Below, in pieces: positions 32,338 to 40,415 of a DNA stretch of 46,913 bases. Position numbers and translations under genes: made by a program. The stretch comes from Nostocales cyanobacterium LEGE 12452 (GTDB taxonomy: Bacteria; Cyanobacteriota; Cyanobacteriia; Cyanobacteriales; Nostocaceae): positions 1 through 46,913 of the forward strand of contig JADEXV010000027.1 in assembly GCA_015206945.1 (NCBI GenBank), in the 5' to 3' direction. The notes under the pieces are model-generated. The model was not told the origin of the DNA, did not search any database, and saw only the letters and a list, made by a program, of their open reading frames with translations. Position 1 is the stretch's first letter. Each line of letters starts with the position of its first letter.

Positions 32338-33492
32338 TCACCGAATTTGAATCGATGCTCTTACCTGTAGCTTATTTAAGGTTCTCACTCGTTCGCTGTC
32401 ATTTGGAGCGAGACGAATTTTAACTTTCACAATTCTGACATCTGCTTTAGCTGAGGGGTCATCATTCACGATTCCCGGCTGGTCGATTTGCAATCCAATG
32501 CGATCGACAACTCCTTTTATTTCCCCAGTAAACCCTCCATATTCGCTGACAATTATTGCGGGCTGATTTACCTTAATGTATTGAATATCGCTTTCATAAA
32601 CTTCAGACATCACATACATCTGCTGTGTCTGGCCAATGTCAACAATCCCAACACTACCCACAACTTCACCTACTTTAGCGTTGACACTTAATATTTGCCC
32701 TGTCACGGGTGCTTGGATATATGTAGATTCCAGATCAACTTTTGCTTTTCGCAATTGAGATAACGACTCATTCAACTCTGCTTTGGTTAACAGAATATCT
32801 GTTGGCTTCACATGATTGAGACTTTCCAAAGTAGCTTGAGACTCTTTAACACGCTCCTTACCCGTACTAATTTGCTCACTCAGCTTTGCTTTTGCTTCCT
32901 GCAATTTTTCTTTCTCAATCTCTACCTGCAAACGTCTAGTTTCAGTGTCAGCTGCGGAAACAGCCCCATCTTGCGAGAGAGTTTTGTACCGTTCATAGTC
33001 ATTTTCGGCTTTGCGTACTTCCACTTGCTGACGAGCAATGACTGCTTTCTGAACCTTTACGCCCTCAAATAATTGAGCTTCCATTTCTGCAACTTTCTTG
33101 CGTTGGGACTCAATTTGGCCAAACTCCTCACCAGCCTGCACCTGAGCTAAACGCGATCGCACCACATTCACTTTTGCTCTAGCATTTTCTACAAGGGCTT
33201 GATGCTGATTAAAATTGTCCATAATCGCAATGATTTGGCCAGCTTTTACTTGGTCGCCTTCCTGCACACGCAGTTCAGCCAAACGCTGGTTAGAGGTTGG
33301 AGCAGACAGATGAATGATATCTCCTTGAGGTTCCAAGCGCCCCAAAGCTGTTACATGACTTATAGTCTGCTGATGACTTGAGGTTTCCTGTAGGTTGTTT
33401 TGGGTGGTACTAAAATGCCTACGCGAACTAATACCAACAATAGTACAAAAAGTAACAGCACCAATAGATAAAAGCAAAGCGATCGCTTTCAT
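32338..33492 (-). CDS. devB: DevB-type HlyD membrane fusion protein
   Basis: The 384-residue periplasmic adaptor has an N-terminal membrane anchor (residues 3-22), HVTALGRLEPQGDIIHLSAP, and the lipoyl-like half LRVQEGDQVKAGQIIAIMDN. A long coiled coil rich in Lys, Glu and Ala (about 80-240) follows, then the second lipoyl half STYIQAPVTGQILSVNAKVGEVV and a beta-barrel with GMVDRIG-like VVDRIGLQID. This is the DevB subgroup that bridges DevC to a TolC-like outer membrane channel. It is on the opposite strand to devC-devA and convergent with them, unlike the usual devBCA order. No TolC gene is in the window. Confidence 0.95.
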   Translation of the reverse strand: MKAIALLLSIGAVTFCTIVGISSRRHFSTTQNNLQETSSHQQTISHVTALGRLEPQGDIIHLSAPTSNQRLAELRVQEGDQVKAGQIIAIMDNFNQHQALVENARAKVNVVRSRLAQVQAGEEFGQIESQRKKVAEMEAQLFEGVKVQKAVIARQQVEVRKAENDYERYKTLSQDGAVSAADTETRRLQVEIEKEKLQEAKAKLSEQISTGKERVKESQATLESLNHVKPTDILLTKAELNESLSQLRKAKVDLESTYIQAPVTGQILSVNAKVGEVVGSVGIVDIGQTQQMYVMSEVYESDIQYIKVNQPAIIVSEYGGFTGEIKGVVDRIGLQIDQPGIVNDDPSAKADVRIVKVKIRLAPNDSERVRTLNKLQVRASIQIR

Positions 33493-33598
33493 ATTCAGTA
33501 TAGATTTAGCTTGCCGAGGTACTTATTTTGCCCATTATTATTTACAAGTTAATGATGTTCGGTGCAAAATCTCGGTTTTAGAAATTATATGAAAAGTT

Positions 33599-33705
33599 CT
33601 GAGTGCTGAGTGCTGAGTGAAAAGACCGCTCACAAGGGGCGGAGCTTTTACCGTAGTACGTAAGTACTGAGTACTTCTTAAATTTACTCAGCACTCAGCA
33701 CTGAG
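33599..33705. repeat. 20-bp inverted repeat, MITE-like
   Basis: CTGAGTGCTGAGTGCTGAGT at 33599-33618 and its reverse complement at 33686-33705 match at 19 of 20 bases. They enclose 67 bases with no coding capacity. It occupies the 270-base gap between devB and dctP and marks the right edge of the lipid gene region. Confidence 0.7.
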
Positions 33706-33762
33706 TTAATCAATTACTTTTGCACCGCACAGACGCAGAGAAAAAAGCAAAGATTTTATAAC

Positions 33763-34869
33763 TTACCTGATGTTATTAGAAGTGACAAAATTGGCATAAC
33801 TTAATTCGTTAACGCGATTCCAATTAAAAATCTGCTGGCGAAAGGCTTTCCACTGTTCGTAAACTTGTTTAAAAGCCGCATCTTTATTGGCATTTTCTTC
33901 AAACAACTCAAAGGAGATTTTCTGGGCTGCTTGTAGAATCTCCTGGCTGTAAGGAACTAGCTTTGTACCACCAGCCAGTAACCGCGTCAGCGCTTGCCCA
34001 TTCAAGGAATCGTACTGACTCAGCATATTCAAATTGGCTTCAAAACTCGCTGTCTTCAAAACCTGTTGATATTCTTTGGGTAGGCGATTCCAGGCGGTGA
34101 GGTTCACTAACACATCCAACGTTGGTCCTGGTTCCCACCAGCCAGGATAATAGTAGAATTGCGCGGCTTTATTTAAACCGAGTTTTTCGTCATCGTAAGG
34201 GCCTACCCACTCGGCAGCATCAATGGCTCCCCTATCCAATGCTAAATAAACTTCGCCTCCAGGCAATACTTGCACGTTTACCCCTAAACGGGACATGACT
34301 TCGCCACCTAATCCGGGAATTCGCATTTTCAAACCTTTAAGGTCAGAAATAGACTTGATTTCTTTTTTGAACCATCCCCCCATCTGTGCGCCAGTACTAC
34401 CAGCAGGGAAACTAATCACGTTAAAGTTGGTATAAATTTTGTGTATGGCTTCTAATCCACCACCGTTATAAAGCCAAGAATTCTGCTGTTGGGCATTTAA
34501 ACCGAAGGGTACGGAGGTGGCAAAGGCTAATGCTGAACTTTTGCCGATGTAATAGTAGCTGGAGGTGTGACCGCATTCAACAGTCCCAGCTTGTACAGCA
34601 TCGAGTACTTGCAATCCTGGTACTAACTCTCCAGCGGCAAAGGGCGTAATTCGGAAACGTCCATTGGTCATTTCTTCAACTCGCCGGGAAACAGTTTGAG
34701 CGCCGATAAAAGTACCCAAAGATTTGGGCCAACTAGTTGCCATCCGCCAACGGATATTCGGCAGTCCTGCTTGTACGCTAGGGGATTTACCAGCTTGACT
34801 ACAGGAAACTAGAGTAGCAGCAGTTGCAGTGGCGATCGCAGCTGTGTTAAAAACCTCTCGGCGTTTCAT
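33763..34869 (-). CDS. dctP: TRAP transporter substrate-binding protein
   Basis: The 368-residue protein starts [20 protein letters not shown] and has a possible lipobox LVSC near residue 23, so it is Tat-exported and perhaps lipid-anchored. The mature part follows the DctP/TAXI-like monocarboxylate/amino acid-binding subgroup: [65 protein letters not shown] with the conserved substrate-binding arginine, and [14 protein letters not shown]. It would deliver a carboxylate such as an alpha-keto acid or amino acid to a DctQM pair. The only such pair seen is at 15575-17438, 16 kb away and convergent. The gene stands alone. Confidence 0.93.
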   Translation of the reverse strand: MKRREVFNTAAIATATAATLVSCSQAGKSPSVQAGLPNIRWRMATSWPKSLGTFIGAQTVSRRVEEMTNGRFRITPFAAGELVPGLQVLDAVQAGTVECGHTSSYYYIGKSSALAFATSVPFGLNAQQQNSWLYNGGGLEAIHKIYTNFNVISFPAGSTGAQMGGWFKKEIKSISDLKGLKMRIPGLGGEVMSRLGVNVQVLPGGEVYLALDRGAIDAAEWVGPYDDEKLGLNKAAQFYYYPGWWEPGPTLDVLVNLTAWNRLPKEYQQVLKTASFEANLNMLSQYDSLNGQALTRLLAGGTKLVPYSQEILQAAQKISFELFEENANKDAAFKQVYEQWKAFRQQIFNWNRVNELSYANFVTSNNIR

Positions 34870-34961
34870 AATTGTTCGTGATTTAAATTGCGGAAAATTT
34901 AGGCTGATAGAGAATATTTATCAGGTTTTTAGCAATTTTTTAGTTTTAGGTACTAAATTAA

Positions 34962-34999
34962 ACACGATAGGGACGCATAACTATGCGTCCCTATCGTGT
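34962..34999. repeat. Perfect 17-bp stem hairpin upstream of dctP
   Basis: ACACGATAGGGACGCAT (34962-34978) and its exact reverse complement (34983-34999) enclose the loop AACT. It lies between the start of dctP and the stop of the pentapeptide gene, so it could end the transcript of the latter. There is no T-run. The sequence looks like a dispersed cyanobacterial repeat. Confidence 0.75.
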
Positions 35000-35034
35000 A
35001 ATCAAGTTTTAGATGCTGAAACTTTAGGTTGTTA

Positions 35035-36276
35035 TTACCGCCAATGTTGGGGTATTTTCAGATTTTCCGGTAGGATGGTTGTGCGATCGCCAATCGCTTG
35101 TTCAATCTGCTGTGATTCTACATTTTCCGAGCCACTCAAGTTGGCTCCACAAAGGTTAGCTTCTTGGAAATTAGCTTCTTGGAGGTTAGCTGTACTGAGT
35201 AACGCACTATCTAGATTAGCGCCAGCCAGTTTTGCCCTTTGCAAGTTACTACCAATCAAGTTTGTATCTTGGAGATTGCTACCCTCAAAGTTGGCTTCTT
35301 CCAAGTTGGCATCACAAAGGATTGCTCCTTCCAAGTTGGCATCGCAAAGAACTGCTCCTGTTAAGTTGGCATCACACAGAACTGTCCCTTCCAAGTTGGC
35401 ATCGTAAAGGATTGCTTGGGAAAGGTTCGCTTTTCTAAGAACTGCGCCTTGGAGATTGGCTTCTGGGAGGATTGCTTTTTGCAGGTTGGCTTCATAGAGA
35501 ATTGAGCCACAAAGGCAGGTAACAGATAAGTCTGCTTCAGAAAGGTTTACTTTGGTAAAATTGACCCATTGCAAGTTAGCTCCAACAAAAATTGCTCTAG
35601 AGAGGTTAGCTTCCGTTAAGTCTGCATTACAGAGGTCTGTATTGCGTAAATCGAGTTTCTGATTGACTGGATCTTTAGATGAATCGCGTCTGCCAATGAC
35701 AGTTAGGGCTGTTTGAATATCTGTAGGAAGTTTTGATGATTGCAGCGACTCATCCTCATATTCCCTATTCACTGGGGCATTCTCACGGATAAAAGCAGCG
35801 AGGATTTCCATAATTGTCCAATGATCTTTCGGAGAATCTTTGGCAATTCGTTCTAAAGCATAAATTGCCGCAAATCGCGTTTCAATCTTGTCATTTCCCA
35901 ATTGTTCAATCGCTTTAGAAAAGCGTTCAGAAACAATTTCTTGGGGAGTTAGTTGTGTCTGATTGATGCAATTTACGATATTGTTATCCCAAGGTAGTGT
36001 TCCAGCTAAGAGTTGTGTTAGCAAGCTGTGATTCTCATCCAGAGAAAGTCTGGAGGTATAGTAACCATTAAGAATTAATGCCAATCCCCCAATAATTATG
36101 GCAATCGTGGTTAATGCTTGAGTGATGTATTCAATTTTTTCTTGATTTGAAAACCCTTGAATATTTTCAAAAAATAATATAATTAGAGTAAATGATAAAA
36201 TAGATATAACTGAGACAAATACCAACAAAGTCGTGAGTCCATTGGTCTTTATGAAAGACATGTCATAAGTCTTCAT
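35035..36276 (-). CDS. Membrane-anchored pentapeptide repeat protein
   Basis: The 413-residue protein has two hydrophobic helices near the N-terminus (about 12-34 and 45-66). A helical linker includes QLGNDKIETRFAAIYALERIAKDSPKDHWTIMEILAAFIREN. From about residue 205 to 390 there are continuous A(N/D)LxX pentapeptide repeats, which fold into a right-handed beta-helix. The linker wording is common to a family of cyanobacterial pentapeptide proteins. Two short runs (CDANLEGAILCDANLE type) are almost identical at DNA level, suggesting recent internal duplication. A clear AAGGAG lies upstream of the ATG. The function is unknown; a protein-protein or scaffold role at the membrane is a guess. Confidence 0.92.
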   Translation of the reverse strand: MKTYDMSFIKTNGLTTLLVFVSVISILSFTLIILFFENIQGFSNQEKIEYITQALTTIAIIIGGLALILNGYYTSRLSLDENHSLLTQLLAGTLPWDNNIVNCINQTQLTPQEIVSERFSKAIEQLGNDKIETRFAAIYALERIAKDSPKDHWTIMEILAAFIRENAPVNREYEDESLQSSKLPTDIQTALTVIGRRDSSKDPVNQKLDLRNTDLCNADLTEANLSRAIFVGANLQWVNFTKVNLSEADLSVTCLCGSILYEANLQKAILPEANLQGAVLRKANLSQAILYDANLEGTVLCDANLTGAVLCDANLEGAILCDANLEEANFEGSNLQDTNLIGSNLQRAKLAGANLDSALLSTANLQEANFQEANLCGANLSGSENVESQQIEQAIGDRTTILPENLKIPQHWR

Positions 36277-37078
36277 ATCCGACTCCTTACGGAAGTAAAT
36301 TTAGGTTGATTCTAAGAGTATCCGTAAAGTTATGATAGAGTACAAACACGGATAAAATTGGCGAACTATTAAATCTACTATATAAATAAAAATTATCTAT
36401 ATAACAATCCTGAATCATTCGCGATCGACAAGATTATCGACTTTCTAGAGAAGTCAGGGATCTGATTATTCACGAATGATTAGACATCTGCTGAAGTTAA
36501 ATATGCGTTAAGGGCTTGCAAAAAATAAATTATCCCAAATTATTTGTAGATTTGTAGGGGCGCAATACTGTTGGTTATACCAATTCTGTATGAAGATGCG
36601 CTAAACCATCTTTAAATAGAAGAAAGAAGGAAGAAAAACGAACTGCATTCGCGCAGCGTCTCGTTAGAGAAGGACGCAAAGGACACAAAGAAAGAAATAA
36701 AGGAGTTATATCATGTCCGCTAGATTACTTATTAAACCTGAAGAACCCCACCCCGCCCCGCTTGCGGGGAGCCAGGGTGATTTCATACGAAAAAAGAAAA
36801 ATACATAAGTCTTGATTTCTCGTTTTGTGTGTAGGTTTTCTCCCTCACTTCCATTCCTCTCCCCCACGGGCGGAAAGGCTTTGAAACCTAGTTTTAGTTT
36901 TTCTCTGCTTGTATGAAACCACGCTGCAACCGTGCCCTTGGTAAGGGGTGTGCATCAGCGTGGTTGGAGTTATCTGTCGTAAATATTTTTTCAATTGGTA
37001 CAGCAGATTTCAAGTTGATGAGGTACAAAGTTTTAGTTTTGAATTCTGAATTTTGAATTCTCCTGTAAGTCCCATTTG
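36277..37078. other. Repeat-rich intergenic region without a gene
   Basis: About 800 bases. It holds a 28-base stretch (36708-36735) very similar to the left end of the MITE at 38491, a GC-rich palindromic block around 36749-36772, a short inverted pair TTTCATAC / GTATGAAA, and the hairpin 36917-36965. A 31-codon frame starting at 36713 has a good ribosome-binding-like AGGAG but lies within these repeats and was not accepted as a gene. The right part precedes the convergent end of the next gene. Confidence 0.6.
36917..36965. repeat. Hairpin AACCACGCTG / CAGCGTGGTT
   Basis: A 10-bp perfect stem (36917-36926 with 36956-36965) has a partly self-pairing interior (CCGTGCCC / GGGGTG). It lies downstream of the peptidoglycan-binding-like gene (stop at 37079) and may act in 3'-end formation. 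Confidence 0.5.
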
Positions 37079-37822
37079 TTACTTCTTATTCCAAAGACTT
37101 AAAAATGCTTGAGAGATGGCTGGGGTAATCTGACTTTGTAAGTGATTTAGTGCATCACGATGGTTTGCATTATTGTCATCATAATAAGTAAACAGATTCG
37201 TCAGCTTAACAATCTCAGGATTTTGATCGTTTGTCCCCCTCCATTTGTTAGTAACTTTGTGTAAAACGTCCTTGGGTAGATTTTGTTGTAAGTTATTTAA
37301 CGCTGCGATGTAAGAAGGATTTTGAGGATTTTTTTTGAATTGGAAGCACAAATCTATCAGCTTTAGTTTTGATTGAGGCGGAGTCTGGGGTTTATCTGTG
37401 AGACTTGGTTGCTGTAGAATTTGCCGCTGTTCAATAGTAGCAATCCCATTTTCAGTTAAACCCTGAGATTTCTGAAATTTCTTGACTGCTGTATAAGTAG
37501 CTGGGCCATAAAAAGGCTTGTCGGGAGGAATTTCGGCATTGGTTGCAAAACCGTGAAACTTCAATCTATTCTGAAGCCCTTTCACTGTATCTTCCATGAC
37601 AGTTCGAGTCTCTGCATCAGCGTTACCATTAACCGTAAGTTTTTGTGAATACTGTTTCTGAAACTTTTTAATCGCTTCTTCAGTAGGATCGTCTGTCAAA
37701 GAGTTGTTATTCCGTTTCCAGGGAGCAAATTTAGTCAAATCCGGCTTAGGATCAATCTCAGGAGCTAAATATCCCAATCCGATCAATATATGACGGATCA
37801 CTTCAGGGCTACTAACGGCCAT
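37079..37822 (-). CDS. Peptidoglycan-binding-like repeat protein
   Basis: The 247-residue protein has at least two units resembling the PG_binding_1 fold: IRHILIGLGYLAPEID...TEEAIKKFQKQYSQKLTVNGNADAETRTVM and LQNRLKFHGFATNAE...TYTAVKKFQKSQGLTENGIATIEQR. The C-terminal third is helical with repeated AALNNLQ / DALNHLQ segments and is not recognised. No signal peptide or catalytic domain is seen, so export is uncertain. The start is the ATG at 37822, which has AAAGGA ten bases upstream and begins just before the first repeat. The frame stays open to 37963, but the extra 47 residues lack similarity to the domain. Confidence 0.72.
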   Translation of the reverse strand: MAVSSPEVIRHILIGLGYLAPEIDPKPDLTKFAPWKRNNNSLTDDPTEEAIKKFQKQYSQKLTVNGNADAETRTVMEDTVKGLQNRLKFHGFATNAEIPPDKPFYGPATYTAVKKFQKSQGLTENGIATIEQRQILQQPSLTDKPQTPPQSKLKLIDLCFQFKKNPQNPSYIAALNNLQQNLPKDVLHKVTNKWRGTNDQNPEIVKLTNLFTYYDDNNANHRDALNHLQSQITPAISQAFLSLWNKK

Positions 37823-38276
37823 ACTTTTTGGTTCCTTTGCGATTAAACTACCATTTAATGTATCTTGTTTTACAAAAATTAGGTAAGTAGAAATAAATAA
37901 ATCTAACATTTCTTGTTTGCAAGGCGTTCCGAAAGTTAAGTGATGTGTGACGACAAGCTGCAACTATTTGAGACGTTCGACGTATGCGACTACACACAGG
38001 GAAAAAGAAACAGGGGCGATCGCTATATTCTCAACTATTAATGATACTACGTGTTAATGGCACACAGATGTGCGCCCCTACCGCTTTAGCCACTGCAAAT
38101 TTATCAAAATTAACGTGGTGGAGTATTAGCTAACTGACTCTCTGGCATTGACAACAGATAAAAACTACCAACAATTTCCGCAAAACTTCTAATTTATCTC
38201 TGGCAGTTCTGCAAAAAATTCATCGTCATTAACAATAGATATCTGGTGAAATTAAATCTGCGTTATCCATAACCCT

Positions 38277-38307
38277 TGTAGAGACGTAGCAGTGCTACGT
38301 CTCTACA
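38277..38307. repeat. Perfect 14-bp hairpin with 3-base loop
   Basis: TGTAGAGACGTAGC (38277-38290) pairs with GCTACGTCTCTACA (38294-38307) around AGT. It is a typical dispersed hairpin repeat in an AT-rich spacer. Confidence 0.75.
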
Positions 38308-38490
38308 TTTATATTTCTAATATTCATAATATTTAACAAATCTGATTTTAGGAAAAGCACATCTCATCTTTATTCTTGGGACGCACAGCAGAACTAACAA
38401 CACTAAAACACTGGGTTCTCGAAAGAGCGTTCTCTAGTAGAAAAAAAGGCTTATCTTTTCTCTGTATTACCAATGATTAGAGAATATATC

Positions 38491-38611
38491 ATATCATGTC
38501 CGGCTAATTAGTTATGATTCTCAAATCTATGCAGAAAGCCTAAAAACCCCTCCCCTCTGCTCCTCTGCCCCTCTGCGGTCTTAATGATAAGTCTTTAACC
38601 GAACATGATAT
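38491..38611. mobile_element. MITE-like element with 28-bp imperfect inverted ends
   Basis: The left end (38491-38518, starting ATATCATGTCCGG) and the reverse complement of the right end (38584-38611, starting ATATCATGTTCGG) match at 22 of 28 positions. The 121-bp element has no coding capacity and carries CCTCTGC-type short repeats inside. A third copy of the end sequence stands alone at 36708-36735. Confidence 0.7.
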
Positions 38612-38684
38612 CAATCACCAATTAATCCAAAACAAAATTAGCTCCAATATCAAACAGCACCAGCGTCCATTACAACAACATCGC

Positions 38685-39236
38685 TCAATTACTACCAGAG
38701 AAAAAAGCAAACTCTTGTTTAATATTCCAGCGCTTCCCGTCGTGAAGCAGCAAAGTTAATTTGTCAGCAGTAAACTCAAAATGCAACTGACGATTTTCAA
38801 ATTCTGGCCAAGCAGCTTTAAAATTCTGCTTTGTTAAATCCCGAAATGCAATCGTTAAATGGGGTGCAAAAGGGCGGATTTTAGAAACCTTGTCAACAAT
38901 TTGCAAGTTGCTTTCTGTATAAGCCATTAAATCAGCTTGCAAAGTTAAAAGCTCTTGACTTCTGACGACATTAATGTATATGACACGAGGTGCAAAGGCA
39001 TCAAACCCTTTGAGTGTAATTGCTACTGACTGTTGACCACTGGCAAACTCCTTCAAAGATGCTTCTAACAGTGGCAAGTTAGCATCTGCCCATTCAAAGG
39101 GCGGTTGCAGGGTAATATGAGGCGGAGACTTTAGCGCCCCGCTACTAGCATAGCGATCGGCAAAGTACTGCTTAATCTCGTTGGCGTAGTCTTGAATGTC
39201 TTGCGGTGGTAGGAGGGCAACAAAAAAACGGCTCAT
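38685..39236 (-). CDS. 2'-5' RNA ligase / cyclic phosphodiesterase family protein
   Basis: The 183-residue protein has the two HxTx motifs of the 2H phosphoesterase superfamily: PPHITLQPPFEW at about residues 38-49 and FAPHLTIAF at about 124-132. The N-terminus MSRFFVALLPPQDIQ is typical of the YjcG/LigT-like group. Such enzymes act on 2',3'-cyclic phosphates or 2'-5' linkages in RNA, but most bacterial members have no known physiological role. The length is normal. The gene is single, and its upstream side faces the YciI-like gene. Confidence 0.88.
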   Translation of the reverse strand: MSRFFVALLPPQDIQDYANEIKQYFADRYASSGALKSPPHITLQPPFEWADANLPLLEASLKEFASGQQSVAITLKGFDAFAPRVIYINVVRSQELLTLQADLMAYTESNLQIVDKVSKIRPFAPHLTIAFRDLTKQNFKAAWPEFENRQLHFEFTADKLTLLLHDGKRWNIKQEFAFFSGSN

Positions 39237-39446
39237 TCAATTTTAGATTTTGGATTATGAAATCATTATTGCTGTTGAGTATTGAACGGCAAACGCCCAA
39301 AAAAAATTACAGATATATTATAGATATAGCGGTGCGTTAGGCTAAAGTCATAGCGCATTTCACTCAAGATTTATTTTATTCAGTATTATGAATCAGCAGT
39401 GGGTACTTTACGTAGACTGTCGGTTGTAACTGGAGTTAAGAAGCCA

Positions 39447-39713
39447 ATGCCGTGGTTTGTAAAAATTGAAGAGGGGAAAGTCGATAAACCTACCTTTGAC
39501 CAATATGTACCTGCCCACAAAGCCTACATTCAGGATTTGATTGCTAAAGGACACAAAGCACGAACAGGTTATTGGGTGGATCAAAGAGGCGGAATGTTGC
39601 TGTTTGAGGCAGCCTCAAAGGAGGAAGCGGAAGCAATTGTAGCTGATGATCCCTTGGTGAAACACGGCTGCGTCAACCATCAGCTTTATGAATGGCGAAT
39701 TGTTATGGAATAA
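39447..39713 (+). CDS. YciI-like protein
   Basis: The 88-residue protein belongs by appearance to the YciI/DGPF-like ferredoxin-fold group. It begins MPWFVKIEEGKVDK and continues with HKAYIQDLIAKGHKARTGYWVDQRGGMLLFEAASKEEAEAIVADDPLVKHG, the family's sequence pattern: His near the start of helix 1, then the EAxxxVxxDP segment. The reaction is unknown; some relatives are dehalogenase-like or muconolactone isomerase-like. I chose the ATG at 39447, which has GGAG upstream. A GTG at 39399 would add 16 atypical residues. The SRP RNA gene follows. Confidence 0.82.
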   Translation: MPWFVKIEEGKVDKPTFDQYVPAHKAYIQDLIAKGHKARTGYWVDQRGGMLLFEAASKEEAEAIVADDPLVKHGCVNHQLYEWRIVME

Positions 39714-39747
39714 CACACACTTACTGACTTTTCATGTTATCTTTATA

Positions 39748-39850
39748 GAAGACCTGGATCTATGCGATCGCAACACCCAAATCTTGTCAGAACCGGAAGG
39801 TAGCAGCAACACGGGAGGCTTGTGGTAGGCGTAGTCTCCGGGTCGCCCTA
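39748..39850 (+). ncRNA. ffs: Signal recognition particle RNA (4.5S-type)
   Basis: The core TCAGAACCGGAAGGTAGCAG (39787-39806) is the conserved domain IV of bacterial SRP RNA, with the GGAA tetraloop closed by CC/GG and the asymmetric AGCAG side. Flanking arms pair to complete the hairpin: GACCTGGA (39751-39758) with TCCGGGTC (39837-39844), and TATGC with GCGTA nearer the loop. The RNA binds Ffh and directs membrane proteins to the translocon. A TATAG-type sequence just upstream (39744-39748) could be part of the -10 region. A short T-run follows at 39851-39855. The exact ends are uncertain by several bases. Confidence 0.92.
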
Positions 39851-39872
39851 TTTTTAGGAGCCTTCAGCAACA

Positions 39873-40259
39873 ATGCCTGGTTTTGGAGATATTGTTCAAA
39901 AAGCTTTTTACCTCGGTGTTGGGTTAGCTTCTTACGCAGGTGAGAAAGCAGGGGGAAAATTAGCCGAAGTGCGATCGCAAGTCCAAAAACTGGCAGATGA
40001 GATGGTGGCCAAGGGCGAAATGAACACAGAAGAAGCCCGCCGCTTCGTTGAGGACATGATGAAGCAAGCCCAACAAGCTCAACCATCTGTTGAAACCTCA
40101 CCAGAAAGGCCCCCTTCTCAACCTCGCCGCATTGAAATTTTAGAGGAAGATGAAGAGCCAACGGTCAAAGAGGCGTCAAATGATGAGAATGTAGATAAAT
40201 TGCGCGATGAAGTGCTAAAGCTGCAAGACGAGTTAAAACGATTGCAACGCGATCAATAA
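39873..40259 (+). CDS. Phasin-like coiled-coil protein
   Basis: The 128-residue protein has a helical N-terminal half (FGDIVQKAFYLGVGLASYAGEKAGGKLAEVRSQVQKLADEMVAKGEMNTEEARRFVEDMM) like the phasin/PhaI-type proteins. A Pro/Glu-rich linker and a C-terminal coiled coil (DKLRDEVLKLQDELKRLQRDQ) follow. Phasins coat polyhydroxyalkanoate granules, but this short cyanobacterial type has no proven role. AGGAG lies 12 bases ahead of the ATG, right after the T-run that ends the SRP RNA, so the gene may be read through from the ffs promoter. A long antisense frame overlaps it but is not a gene. Confidence 0.75.
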   Translation: MPGFGDIVQKAFYLGVGLASYAGEKAGGKLAEVRSQVQKLADEMVAKGEMNTEEARRFVEDMMKQAQQAQPSVETSPERPPSQPRRIEILEEDEEPTVKEASNDENVDKLRDEVLKLQDELKRLQRDQ

Positions 40260-40415
40260 AAAGCATTCTTTGAGCAAAATATCAGTAATAAGTGGCATTT
40301 TGACATGACACTTCGGATAAAAACTTGATAAGATACATTGCCTAGTGTGTATCTTAGTGCTTCAAGCCAGATAACACAAAGCGTCCTGTTTATAGCCTGC
40401 AAAGGTGTCAAGTTT

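Larger units (their letters stand above)
37823..38684. other. Intergenic region with hairpin and MITE
   Basis: About 860 bases without an accepted gene. It contains the hairpin 38277-38307 and the MITE-like element 38491-38611, described separately. The first 140 bases are an open upstream extension of the neighbouring gene. The rest is AT-rich and shows no RNA gene that I can recognise. Confidence 0.5.

Noticed and set aside
17691-33492. Standard heterocyst glycolipid (hgl) synthesis cluster
   Set aside because: The hallmark polyketide synthase and HglE/HglD-type domains are absent; an oxoamine synthase and KDSR-like reductase are present instead, although Dev-type export genes are shared.
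34962-34999. Hairpin as an intrinsic terminator
   Set aside because: The stem is perfect but neither side has a T-run; listed as a repeat instead.
34829-35438. Plus-strand frames opposite dctP and the pentapeptide gene
   Set aside because: Periodic residues (KLASWRLA, ASQRIAPSK) are the complement of the pentapeptide coding repeats.
36713-36808. 31-codon frame with an AGGAG upstream
   Set aside because: It begins inside a copy of a MITE end and runs through a GC-rich palindrome; the composition is that of repeats, not protein.
39787-40161. 124-codon antisense frame over the phasin-like gene and SRP RNA
   Set aside because: It overlaps a conserved RNA and a better supported plus-strand gene, and its translation lacks any recognisable feature.
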